From assembly GCA_031292355.1 (NCBI GenBank), contig JARLHI010000075.1, forward strand, positions 1-64,000: a DNA stretch of 64,000 nucleotides, given 5' to 3'. Below, piece by piece: positions 43,832-52,515 of the stretch. The notes under the pieces were generated by a model. The model had not been told where the DNA came from and did no database searches. It saw only the letters and a program-made list of their open reading frames with translations. This stretch comes from Candidatus Obscuribacterales bacterium. GTDB taxonomy: Bacteria; Cyanobacteriota; Vampirovibrionia; Obscuribacterales; Obscuribacteraceae. The position numbers and the translations under genes are program-made. Numbering within the stretch: the first letter of the stretch is position 1; the number at the start of each line of letters is the position of its first letter.

Positions 43832-45156
43832 CCCATCTCTTCGATAGCGTCGTCAAATGACACACGACTACGCTGCACATAATACAAAACGATGATCACT
43901 TGCTCTTGTTTCATTTTTCTCTGGTCGATCAAAGACTGGGCGCGTAAAGCAGCAGCCGAAAGAACTTCATCAATGCGACTAGCTGACTCAAGAATCTTGA
44001 GCAAATATCCACCGCTTTTCTCTTGCACCTTCAAGGCAGCCGCAAGATCCTGGCTTTCGATCAACTTCGCTGTGACCAAAAGCTGGACTGCACGTTCTTC
44101 ATAACCTTGTTGTCCGGTAGGTTGAATCGCTGGAATAGAGTGGTTAGTCGAACTGCCAAAACTGCGCTTGGCGAAATTCTTCAAAGCCTCCTCATTCGTC
44201 ATCTCACCCTTACTAGCCGCATCTTGTAGCGTCAAAGCGGCGTTCAATGCCTCTTCGTTTATAAGACCAGCTTTGAGCAACAACTCACCAATTGGTGGCG
44301 CGCTGATTTTCAATTCACGAGCGTGTGGATTAGGTTTAGCGAGAAAAATACTGGTATCAAATGCACCACTACGGTTATGAGCACGTGCAAGTGCTTCGGC
44401 TGCCACATCCACGCTTAAAGCGCCAGATTTAACCATGTCTTGTAGCAAGAGGGCACCATCTACAGTGTGCTGGGGAATCAAATGTGCTTCTAATAGAAAT
44501 TTGCCAAGCAAAATATTTGGTCGCACACGCGCAGGTTCAACGAGCGGCTTCTTTTCGTTTGTGTTCATGCCCATTAAAGCGCCTGGTGGCATAACACTTG
44601 TAGCCGAGCTCAGTGGATTGATAATATTTGAGTTGTGCTCGGGAACGACCGGTTGAGCAGGACCAGGGGCATAAGTCTGATAATTAGCGGGTGGATATCC
44701 ATTATTGAACGGCATCTGCGGTGGAAAAGGCTGAGGCTGCGCGATGAAAGGCGGCAGCAACTGCGGATACAAAAGCTGTTGAGCATACGCGGTCGAAGAT
44801 TGAGGCGGTGTGGCCACACGCACATCGAGTTCGTTCGCTAGCGTCAACTCGAGCACATCTAGCAAAAGCTCTAGGTCATGGAAGGGTGCGCTCCAGAGGG
44901 ATCTGTATCCTTTGCCGTCATTGACAAGCAAAGTCCAAAGAATTTCCGCTTTTACTTCATTTATTCTCGCGGTCAGCTTGTAGGTAAAGCTAGTTTTAGG
45001 CGCCTGCCAGGATGACGAAACCGTGCTAGCTTCGGCTTTTTGGGCTTCATCTAGCATTCTTTGCAAATCGCCCAATTGCCAGAATTTAGCTTGGGTACCC
45101 AGTTTTAAATGTCCGTCAGTCACTTGCCAATCCCGTCCAAACAAGCTTTCCAGCAT
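43816..45156 (-). CDS. Protein with repeated GspE-N-like modules (paralog A)
   Basis: The 446-residue product has a unique N-terminal 110 residues (LGTQAKFWQLGDLQRMLDEA), a Pro/Gln/Asn-rich linker (about 120-215), then three to four modules of about 45 residues. The modules follow the pattern LGxxLLxAxLIxxxxLxxALxLQ: ILLGKFLLEAHLIPQHTVDG, IGELLLKAGLINEEALNAAL and VQLLVTAKLIESQDLAAALK. They resemble the N-terminal domain of type II secretion/MshE ATPases, where such modules bind c-di-GMP in some members. The tail SRVSFDDAIEEMGWEKP matches SRVDFDSALDELGWENP of the protein at 54834. There is no ATPase domain and no membrane segment. It overlaps the SDR gene. Confidence 0.72.
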   Translation of the reverse strand: MLESLFGRDWQVTDGHLKLGTQAKFWQLGDLQRMLDEAQKAEASTVSSSWQAPKTSFTYKLTARINEVKAEILWTLLVNDGKGYRSLWSAPFHDLELLLDVLELTLANELDVRVATPPQSSTAYAQQLLYPQLLPPFIAQPQPFPPQMPFNNGYPPANYQTYAPGPAQPVVPEHNSNIINPLSSATSVMPPGALMGMNTNEKKPLVEPARVRPNILLGKFLLEAHLIPQHTVDGALLLQDMVKSGALSVDVAAEALARAHNRSGAFDTSIFLAKPNPHARELKISAPPIGELLLKAGLINEEALNAALTLQDAASKGEMTNEEALKNFAKRSFGSSTNHSIPAIQPTGQQGYEERAVQLLVTAKLIESQDLAAALKVQEKSGGYLLKILESASRIDEVLSAAALRAQSLIDQRKMKQEQVIIVLYYVQRSRVSFDDAIEEMGWEKP

Positions 45157-45269
45157 ATTTTACCCATTTTGCGCAACTTTAGTGTCAATCCGGCTTTTTG
45201 CGGGAACGACATTTTTTCCAGTCGAGTACAATGCCTTGATGATTAGTGCCTGGAGCCAGCTGCTGCGAC

Positions 45270-46457
45270 ATGAACCGCCGTGAAATCCTAGAGAAGTCCC
45301 ATAGAATCGTCATAAAACTGGGAACTGCGGTGCTTATGAGCGATGGCTCGGGTATCGCTCTCAGTCGTTTTTATTCATTCATCGAAGCTATCGGTGCGCT
45401 CAAAGCAAGCGGCAAAGAAGTCTTAATTGTCACATCGGGTGCAATCGGTCTGGGTGTGCAGAAGTTAAAACTCGGTGGTCGCCCTAAGTTACTACCGCAA
45501 AAGCAGGCTTGTGCGGCAGTAGGACAGGGTATCCTCATGGCTTTATATGCCGATGCATTCGAAAAATTGAACATCACAGCAGCCCAGATTTTGCTTACCG
45601 AGGCCGATTTCAACAATCGGCAGCGTTATTTGAATTTGCGTAGTACTATCACCGAGCTTCTAAGCCTGGGCGCAATTCCAATCATCAACGAAAACGATAC
45701 CGTCTCTACTGCCGAAATCGAAACCAAAAAATCGCCTCATTTGAAAGTCAATTTTGGTGACAACGATAAATTATCTGCACTGGTCGCAGGCAAAATTGAA
45801 GCAGACCTGCTAATCATACTCACAGACGTGGAGGGGCTTTATACCGACGATCCCCGCACGCAGCCAACAGCGCAATTAATCCCGCTCGTTGAAGCAATAA
45901 CGCCAGAAATAGAAGCCCTGGCTAATCCTGATGTCGTCGTAAAATCCAAATTGGGTCGAGGCGGAATGGCAACTAAACTGGAAGCCGCCAAAATCGCTAC
46001 TCACTCTGGATGCGCCACTATAGTTGCAAGCGGCAAAACAGCAAACGCAATCGACCGCATTTTCAACGGCGAAGATCTTGGCACAATGTTTCTTCCACAC
46101 GGCACCATGACAGGTAAACATCGCTGGATTGCTTTTGCCACTACAGTCAAAGCTCAACTCGTCGTCAATGCAGGCGCGCGGAAAGCCCTCCAGCAAGGCA
46201 AAGCGAGCCTCCTGCCCGCAGGCGTCGTTAACGTGTCCGGAGAATTTGAAAGAGGGGACGTTGTTTCAATTGTCGATGAATCTAAATTCGAATTTGCTCG
46301 CGGCATCGTCAATTATGCAAGTAATGAGGCCGAAAAACTCTGTGGTCTCAATTCAGCAGCAATCGATGAAATAGTAGAAGAACGAAACTACGACGCACTT
46401 GTGACGCGCAACAATTTGGTGCTTTTCGAGCAACCTTCAGCCAAAGCAAATTCATAA
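45270..46457 (+). CDS. proB: Glutamate 5-kinase
   Basis: The product has 395 residues from ATG 45270, whose N-terminus (MNRREILEKSHRIVIKLGTA) fits the family; a GTG at 45246 would add eight residues. The amino-acid kinase domain (about 15-270) has VTSGAIGLGVQKL, NENDTVS and FGDNDKLSALVA. The PUA domain (about 285-390) is present (HRWIAFATTVKAQLVVNAGA, LPAGVVNVSGEFERGDVVSI). It phosphorylates L-glutamate to gamma-glutamyl phosphate, the first and feedback-inhibited step of proline synthesis. It leads a proBAC operon, with proA 33 bases downstream and proC 32 further. It diverges from the gene at 45156. Confidence 0.95.
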   Translation: MNRREILEKSHRIVIKLGTAVLMSDGSGIALSRFYSFIEAIGALKASGKEVLIVTSGAIGLGVQKLKLGGRPKLLPQKQACAAVGQGILMALYADAFEKLNITAAQILLTEADFNNRQRYLNLRSTITELLSLGAIPIINENDTVSTAEIETKKSPHLKVNFGDNDKLSALVAGKIEADLLIILTDVEGLYTDDPRTQPTAQLIPLVEAITPEIEALANPDVVVKSKLGRGGMATKLEAAKIATHSGCATIVASGKTANAIDRIFNGEDLGTMFLPHGTMTGKHRWIAFATTVKAQLVVNAGARKALQQGKASLLPAGVVNVSGEFERGDVVSIVDESKFEFARGIVNYASNEAEKLCGLNSAAIDEIVEERNYDALVTRNNLVLFEQPSAKANS

Positions 46458-46490
46458 ACGTTAAAAATCATTCAAACGAGCATTATCAAA

Positions 46491-47834
46491 ATGGTCAAAC
46501 CAGTCGAGAGCAATCCAACCAGCATCAAAGACATAATTGCAGCTGCAAAAAAGGCCAGTTTCAAACTTGGTGCAATGTCTGACTCCGACCGCGTGCAAGC
46601 ACTACAAGCAATGGCGAGCGCGCTTAAAGCAGGCAAGGATACTATTCTTGCGGCGAATCAAAAAGATTTAGACGCTGCAAAAATTGCTCTAGCCAATGGC
46701 GAAATCGATCAGGCTGCCTATAAACGTCTAGTCTTGAACGAAGAGAAATTACAGACTGTAATTGATGGTATCAACCAAGTCAGCCAACTGGAGTCTCCAG
46801 TTGGAAAAGTATTGCTCAAAAGAGAACTCGATGATGGGCTAATCTTGTCTCAAATTACTTGTTCTATCGGTCTTATCGCCATTATTTTTGAATCGAGACC
46901 TGATGCCTTACCGCAGATTATCGCGCTCTGCCTCAAAAGCGGAAATGCTGCCATTCTAAAGGGTGGTAAAGAAGCGCAAGCAACGAACAGTGCTATTTTC
47001 AGTGCGATTCAAAATTCATTGAGCAAATCTGGCATATCAAATGATGCCTACGCGCTTTCACATAGTCGTGAAGTGGTAGCGACAATGCTTAGTGCTGATG
47101 GTCAAATAGATTTGATTATTCCGCGTGGCTCAAACGAATTGGTGCGCCACATCATGGACAATACGCGTATTCCCGTGCTGGGGCATGCAGCCGGCATCTG
47201 CCACGTTTATGTCGACGAAATGGCTGATTTGGATAAAGCACTCGCAATTTGTGTAGACGCCAAAGCGAATTATCCGGCCGCCTGCAACGCTGCCGAAACT
47301 ATTTTGGTTCATAAAAAAATAGCAGCGCAGTTTTTGCCATGGTTGTTGAAAGGGATGGATGTTGAAAATGTTCGATGCAGATGCGATCAATCTGTCGAAG
47401 CATTCGTTTCGTTGGCTGATTACGAAAACGCTTCAGCTGCCACTGCTGGCGATTTCGGCTGTGAATTTTCAGAGCTGATTGTTGCTGTTAAAGTCGTTAA
47501 AACTATTGATGAAGCAATTGCTCATATCAATCAATTTGGATCCAACCACACCGAATCGATTGTCACCGAAAGTGAAACTGCCGCCACCAAATTCTTTAAC
47601 GAAATCAATTCGGCCGGAGTTTTTCAGAATGCTTCCACAAGATTCGCCGATGGATTCAGATATGGCTTTGGCGCAGAAGTTGGCATCAGCAATGGCAAAT
47701 TACATCCACGCGGTCCAGTTGGCCTCGAAGGGCTGGTCAGTTACAAATACAAATTAGTAGGTGATGGACACATCGTCGCCAGCTATTCGGAGAAAAACGG
47801 CCGCAAATTCAAACATATAGATTTAGAAAAATAG
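46491..47834 (+). CDS. proA: Gamma-glutamyl phosphate reductase
   Basis: The 447-residue product is full length. It shows ITCSIGLIAIIFESRPDALP, KSGNAAILKGGKEA, PRGSNELVRHIM and the catalytic cysteine in YPAACNAAETILVHK (about residue 265), followed by SAGVFQNASTRFADGFRYGF and AEVGISNGKLHPRGPVGLE. It reduces gamma-glutamyl phosphate with NADPH to glutamate-5-semialdehyde, which cyclises to pyrroline-5-carboxylate. It is the second gene of proBAC. A slightly longer C-terminus (DGHIVASYSEKNGRKFKHID) than in E. coli is the only notable difference. Confidence 0.97.
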   Translation: MVKPVESNPTSIKDIIAAAKKASFKLGAMSDSDRVQALQAMASALKAGKDTILAANQKDLDAAKIALANGEIDQAAYKRLVLNEEKLQTVIDGINQVSQLESPVGKVLLKRELDDGLILSQITCSIGLIAIIFESRPDALPQIIALCLKSGNAAILKGGKEAQATNSAIFSAIQNSLSKSGISNDAYALSHSREVVATMLSADGQIDLIIPRGSNELVRHIMDNTRIPVLGHAAGICHVYVDEMADLDKALAICVDAKANYPAACNAAETILVHKKIAAQFLPWLLKGMDVENVRCRCDQSVEAFVSLADYENASAATAGDFGCEFSELIVAVKVVKTIDEAIAHINQFGSNHTESIVTESETAATKFFNEINSAGVFQNASTRFADGFRYGFGAEVGISNGKLHPRGPVGLEGLVSYKYKLVGDGHIVASYSEKNGRKFKHIDLEK

Positions 47835-47866
47835 ATAGCAAGCAAAATATTTCAAAGGACAGTCTA

Positions 47867-48697
47867 ATGCTCAAAGGTAAAAAATTAGCAGTTGTCGGAG
47901 TGGGCAAACTGGGCGAAGCGATCATCGCCGGGCTGCTGAAAAACAGTGAACTGACAAAATCAGACATCGCAGGCACTGTCCATCATGAAAGTTCTTTGGC
48001 TCGCGTCAATGAAAGGCTAGGAATAAAAATCTCAACCGATAATCGCTCTGTTGTTAAAGGGTGCGACATGGTTATTCTTGCCGTCAAACCGCAAAATATG
48101 GATGGCGTGCTCAAAGAGTTGAAAGACGTTTTGACCGACAAACAGTTGATTATCTCTGTCGCCGCCTCTGTGACGACGGCTTTTATGGAAGAGAGACTGA
48201 ATAAAGGCGCACCAGTAATTCGAGCAATGCCTAATACTCCTAGCGTCTATAACGCTGGCATGACTGGTCTGTGTAGCGGCAGTCAGGTAAAGCCTGAACA
48301 TGTAGCACTTGCTCGAGCTATTTTCGAATGTGTCGGCAAATCAGTTTTTGTCGATGAATCTCTGATGGATGGTGTGACCGCACTTTCAGCAAGTGGACCT
48401 GCGTATTTGTATGTGATCATCGAGTCTCTGGCAGAAGCGGGAGTCAAGCTGGGCATTCCGCGCGAAACTTCAACTTTGCTTGCAGCCCAAACTATGCTTG
48501 GAGCTGCGACCATGGTGCTCGAATCAAAAGCACACCCCGCCTTGCTCAAAGATATGGTGACAACGCCTGCAGGCTGTACGATTGATGGATTGATGGAATT
48601 AGAAGAAGGCAAATTACGCGTGACTTTGATCAAAGCTGTCGTAAAAGCAGCTGAAAGAGCACGCGAGCTTGTGAATACGCAAAGCGCCAGCAAATAG
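47867..48697 (+). CDS. proC: Pyrroline-5-carboxylate reductase
   Basis: The 276-residue product shows the N-terminal dinucleotide-binding loop LAVVGVGKLGEAIIAGLL, the NADPH-binding ILAVKP, VIRAMPNTP and the C-terminal dimerisation and active-site signature SGPAYLYVIIESLAEAGVKL followed by TPAGCTIDGL. It reduces pyrroline-5-carboxylate to L-proline. AAAGGACAGTCTA precedes the ATG, an AAAGGA at seven-base spacing that is common in this genome. It ends the proBAC operon and is convergent with the gene at 48716. Confidence 0.97.
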   Translation: MLKGKKLAVVGVGKLGEAIIAGLLKNSELTKSDIAGTVHHESSLARVNERLGIKISTDNRSVVKGCDMVILAVKPQNMDGVLKELKDVLTDKQLIISVAASVTTAFMEERLNKGAPVIRAMPNTPSVYNAGMTGLCSGSQVKPEHVALARAIFECVGKSVFVDESLMDGVTALSASGPAYLYVIIESLAEAGVKLGIPRETSTLLAAQTMLGAATMVLESKAHPALLKDMVTTPAGCTIDGLMELEEGKLRVTLIKAVVKAAERARELVNTQSASK

Positions 48698-48715
48698 TCA
48701 TATTATCTGAGAAAG

Positions 48716-49660
48716 CTAGTCCCTCAAGGGCTTGTGTTTCGCTAAATACTTAGACGCTGCATCGCTAAGCAAGTCACGATGCATGCGCCATTCGTCGTGA
48801 TAAAAGTCTATTGCAATCTGTCGATCCAAAATGTGAGTAACTAAAAGATCAACGGCTTCGTCTTCTTTACTAAGTCCTTCAGCATAAATTATGCGAAGTC
48901 CTTCTTCTTTTTCGCCAGTAATTTTCTCAAAATATTGCAAATTGGAATTTTTCAATCGAGGCATGTGGCCACTCATAATAATAAAGTTTGTATGTTTCCA
49001 TTCTTCAGCAGTGAGCTTCTGGCGCCAGTTTTCGATGATACAGTCCATCGCTGTAAATTGATCGTCGATCGCCTCGTCAGCATTGAGTAAAGTATCTCTA
49101 CTCGCCTCAGTCGTGAAATGTCGCAGACTACCGTGTGAAACGCTGCCCGCGGCAAGAACTTCGTTAATGAACATTTGGGAACGGGTAATAATTTTCGTCT
49201 GCCGTTCCTGAGTTTTTGCGCTCAATTCCGCTTTAGCGACGCTTTCAACAGCTTTGTCTGCAAAGCCTTTAAAGCTGGCCAGGCGTACTTTTGTGGCATC
49301 ATCGAGTGGTTTGTCGCAATGCTCATTTAAAATGACAAATATTCCAAGTGGAATATGATCGACGGTTTTCAAAATCGAATAATTTTCAGGAACGCAAGGT
49401 TGCGGGTCACGCTTTCCTTTGTATAGAAGAACAAGATCGCCACCAGTGGCAATGACTATGGGTCCAAGATTTTTGCGAATATTTTCTTTAGCGAGTACAT
49501 ACGACTCTCGAAATGAATCATTTAAGACTAACACTGCATGCGGACATTCAGCTGATGCTCCAGCCATCGAATCAGCACCGGCAGGCAATTGCAATAAAGT
49601 GAGTACAGCTAAAAACGATGAAAAACAAAATGCACTTCTAAAACTTATTGTCTTTTTCAA
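48716..49660 (-). CDS. Exported hypothetical protein
   Basis: The 314-residue product, from TTG 49660 (AGGA six bases upstream), has a signal peptide (about 8-30, ending AGADS). The mature protein is mixed alpha/beta, with three cysteines early in the mature part (SAECPH, PQPCVPEN and NEHCDKP). Later stretches include FINEVLAAGSVSHG and HTNFIIMSGHMPRLK. I recognise no domain and no catalytic motif. It begins 18 bases after the end of the Ser/Thr kinase gene, so the kinase and this exported protein form an operon and may share a pathway. Confidence 0.6.
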   Translation of the reverse strand: MKKTISFRSAFCFSSFLAVLTLLQLPAGADSMAGASAECPHAVLVLNDSFRESYVLAKENIRKNLGPIVIATGGDLVLLYKGKRDPQPCVPENYSILKTVDHIPLGIFVILNEHCDKPLDDATKVRLASFKGFADKAVESVAKAELSAKTQERQTKIITRSQMFINEVLAAGSVSHGSLRHFTTEASRDTLLNADEAIDDQFTAMDCIIENWRQKLTAEEWKHTNFIIMSGHMPRLKNSNLQYFEKITGEKEEGLRIIYAEGLSKEDEAVDLLVTHILDRQIAIDFYHDEWRMHRDLLSDAASKYLAKHKPLRD

Positions 49661-49678
49661 CGTTTTTCCTACGACCTC

Positions 49679-51955
49679 TTATTTTGCTTTCTCAATATGC
49701 TTGAGCAAACTATTGTAATTTTCCTGGGTTCTTGCGACTTCTGGATGCCCACTACCGAGCACGTCCTTTTTGATTGAAAGGGCTTGTGCCAAAAGCGGTT
49801 TGGCTTCGAGATATTTGCCCTGATGCTCTTTCAAAATTGCCTCACAGGCAAGGACTTCAGCCGTACGCAAATTATTTTTACCGTAAGTGTTTTCCCGAAT
49901 TTTCAGTGCCCGTTGGAAATATGACTCAGCTTCGCCCAGATTGTTTTCTAAGAAATCAATGGTGCCCAAGCCGACCAGGCTGTCTGACACCAAAGGATGA
50001 TTAGGTCCAAAACCTTGCTGAGCGTTTTTCATTGCGCTTTGATAAAACGAACGCGCTTTCGTCAAATTGTGCTGCAATTGATAATCCGTAGCGAGAACGT
50101 TTTCTGTATTGGCCAGATCATAAAGGCTTGGGTCTTTCTCTTTCTGACGAATATTGAGCGACTCTTTCAATTCCTTCATAGCATCAGCAACGCGACCTTG
50201 TTTAATATGCAAATTAGCAAGGGCTGTTTTGCAATCGGCAACATCATCGCTGTTGGCTCCAGACTTAGCCAGATGTATGTTCAAGGCTTTGTTCAACGAA
50301 GTCTCGGCTTTTTTAAATTGCCCCTGAGCGCAATACACCAGCGCAATGTCTGTCATGGTATCCGCAAGAGCCGTGGTTTCCCCTTGTTTTGATTGCAGGC
50401 TCATAGCTTCGGTCAATGTTTTTTCAGCTTCATCAAGTTGATCTTGCTTGAAGTAAGCATTGCCCAAATTATGTAGAGTTTCGGCAAGCCGAGGATCGCC
50501 TGGCTCAAAGTCTCTCCGCGCAGTTTTTACGAGCGCTTCGAACGAAACGAGAGCTATATCGTAACGGCCGTTTTCATAAGCCTCTTCGGCTGACTTTTGT
50601 TTGTCATCGAACTGCTCGCCCGATACTTTTTGCCCGGGAACAGCTTCCTCAGAGACCGTCCTATTGACCCCTGCTGCAGCGGTGGTGCTGCTACCACCCC
50701 CTGAAAAAAGCGCTACGCGATTGACTATTGTGTATATCGCGATAAAAACCATAGCTCCCACTACCGCCACCGCTAGCGGTGCAAACTTATGCCAGCGTGA
50801 GGGGATATGAGGAATTTCAATTGCTAGTTTGGGCATCGCTGCATTCTTTTTATTAGAGTCATGCTGCAGCATGGCTTCAATTGGCGGATGATTTGAATGC
50901 GATTTTGCAGATGGTGCGCCTGATGGCGGAATAGTTGGGATATGTCGAAAACTAGCCGTAGACGAAGATTGAACGTTAGGGGGAACGGCAGTGTCCCCTT
51001 GAGTTGTTGCGGTGCCTACATTGAGACCGCTTGCCAATTTTAAAGAAGGTAATGCGTTGGGTTGAGGTCCTGTGATTTCTTCTGGGCTTTCGGCGCTGCC
51101 AAATTTCTGCTTGAAATTGGACAAATCGTTGAGCATCTCTTGCATAGTTTGATAGCGCGATTCTATCTCTCGGGAAAGCGCCTTGAAAATAATGTTCTCG
51201 AGATGTGGTGGCACATTTTCAGGCAATGAACGAGCATCGGAAAAAGGTTCTGGATCTTCGTTTATGTGTTTGTGCAAAGTATCGATGGCATTTGCGCCAA
51301 CCAGCGGAGGAACACCCGTCAGAACCTCATACATGACGCAGCCCATCGAATAAATATCAGCACGCGCATCCAGCTTGCGGCCAAGACACTGTTCCGGGCT
51401 CATATAAAGCGGGCTGCCAAAAACTTCGCCAGTCCGGGTCAAATCGAGAGCTTCAGCATCGGGGCTGAGATGCTTGGCGATGCCAAAGTCCACCAGTTTC
51501 AAGACCTCGTGGTCCTCATGATCGCGGGTGATCATGAAATTTCCTGGTTTGAGATCCCGGTGCAATACTTCGCGCCTGTGAGCGTAAGCAAGCGCATCGC
51601 ACCCCTGAATGAAAAACCCAAGAGCGCGCCCGACGGCCATTGCTCCGTCCTTTTTGATGGATTCGGCCAGAGTAATGCCCTCTAGATAATCCATGACCAG
51701 AAATGGTTGCCCATCAGCGGATACGCCGAAATCGAAAACCGAAATTACATAGGGGTGATTGAGGGTGCAGGCCAGTTTTGCTTCCTGTTGAAAGCGCTTG
51801 AGACTTGGCATATCGTAGGACGAGAGCAACTTGATGGCCACAATCCGGTCAGTTAAGGTGTGTCTGGCTTTGTAGACCACGCTCATGCCGCCCTGTCCGA
51901 GCAAGGACAGGATTTCGAATTTCTCTGCAAAGATTGTGCCGATCGGAGACTTCAA
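49679..51955 (-). CDS. Transmembrane Ser/Thr protein kinase with extracytoplasmic TPRs
   Basis: The 758-residue product, from TTG 51955, has an N-terminal Hanks-type kinase domain (about 10-275). Diagnostic motifs are the Gly loop LLGQGGMSVVYKA, VAIKLLS, the catalytic HRDLKPGN, the DFG in VDFGIAKH and SPLYMSPEQCLG. A juxtamembrane disordered region (about 280-395) leads to one membrane helix (about 398-420, APLAVAVVGAMVFIAIYTIV). The rest (about 450-750) is a run of six or more TPRs (NLGNAYFKQDQLDEAEKTLT is typical) outside the membrane. This is the layout of sensor kinases that respond to envelope signals. The next gene, 18 bases away, encodes an exported protein. Confidence 0.93.
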   Translation of the reverse strand: MKSPIGTIFAEKFEILSLLGQGGMSVVYKARHTLTDRIVAIKLLSSYDMPSLKRFQQEAKLACTLNHPYVISVFDFGVSADGQPFLVMDYLEGITLAESIKKDGAMAVGRALGFFIQGCDALAYAHRREVLHRDLKPGNFMITRDHEDHEVLKLVDFGIAKHLSPDAEALDLTRTGEVFGSPLYMSPEQCLGRKLDARADIYSMGCVMYEVLTGVPPLVGANAIDTLHKHINEDPEPFSDARSLPENVPPHLENIIFKALSREIESRYQTMQEMLNDLSNFKQKFGSAESPEEITGPQPNALPSLKLASGLNVGTATTQGDTAVPPNVQSSSTASFRHIPTIPPSGAPSAKSHSNHPPIEAMLQHDSNKKNAAMPKLAIEIPHIPSRWHKFAPLAVAVVGAMVFIAIYTIVNRVALFSGGGSSTTAAAGVNRTVSEEAVPGQKVSGEQFDDKQKSAEEAYENGRYDIALVSFEALVKTARRDFEPGDPRLAETLHNLGNAYFKQDQLDEAEKTLTEAMSLQSKQGETTALADTMTDIALVYCAQGQFKKAETSLNKALNIHLAKSGANSDDVADCKTALANLHIKQGRVADAMKELKESLNIRQKEKDPSLYDLANTENVLATDYQLQHNLTKARSFYQSAMKNAQQGFGPNHPLVSDSLVGLGTIDFLENNLGEAESYFQRALKIRENTYGKNNLRTAEVLACEAILKEHQGKYLEAKPLLAQALSIKKDVLGSGHPEVARTQENYNSLLKHIEKAK

Positions 51956-52137
51956 CTTGTTACCCCAGAAACTATTTTCCCATGCTGGTGCTGGCTTTCA
52001 ATACTCAACTGCGAGTTTTAGTCACGAAAGATGATGCCAAGAGAGACCGAGCACAGGTAAACTTGCAAGAAATGTCCGAAAGTATATCGAAAGCCCTTTA
52101 AGAAGAACTTTTTAACGTCAGCAAAGGAGCGAACATC

Positions 52138-52494
52138 ATGTGGGAAAGATTCAATGTGGCTGGTCAACAATACCTTTCGCAAGGAAAACCTTCCGAAGCC
52201 GAAACGCAATTTAAACTCGCTATTGCTGAAGCTGAAAAACTGGGGTCTGAAAGTCACGCGGTAGCAGGAGTTTTGCTTAATCTGGCTAATACATATCGTC
52301 AGCAGGGCAAATTTGCCGATGCCGAGCCGACCTACAAAAAAGCTCTAGCCATGAAAGAAAGACAATCTGGTCCATTGCACAAAGATGTAGTGCCATTTCT
52401 CGAAAATTATTCGAGAATGCTCAAATCTGCTGGTCGAACTGATGAAGCCGACAAATTGGAAAAAAAGGCAATAGCCATTTTTTCTCGTAAATAA
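52138..52494 (+). CDS. Small TPR protein
   Basis: The 118-residue product contains two TPRs (about 8-40, YLSQGKPSEAETQFKLAIAE, and about 48-82, GKFADAEPTYKKALAMKERQ). A third partial hairpin (about 95-115) ends AIAIFSRK. It has no signal peptide and is cytoplasmic. AAAGGAG lies ten bases before the ATG. Its TPR consensus is close to that of the kinase encoded on the opposite strand 180 bases away. homogentisate dioxygenase follows after 21 bases and may share the transcript. Confidence 0.8.
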   Translation: MWERFNVAGQQYLSQGKPSEAETQFKLAIAEAEKLGSESHAVAGVLLNLANTYRQQGKFADAEPTYKKALAMKERQSGPLHKDVVPFLENYSRMLKSAGRTDEADKLEKKAIAIFSRK

Positions 52495-52515
52495 AATCAA
52501 CGGGGATGCTCGATC

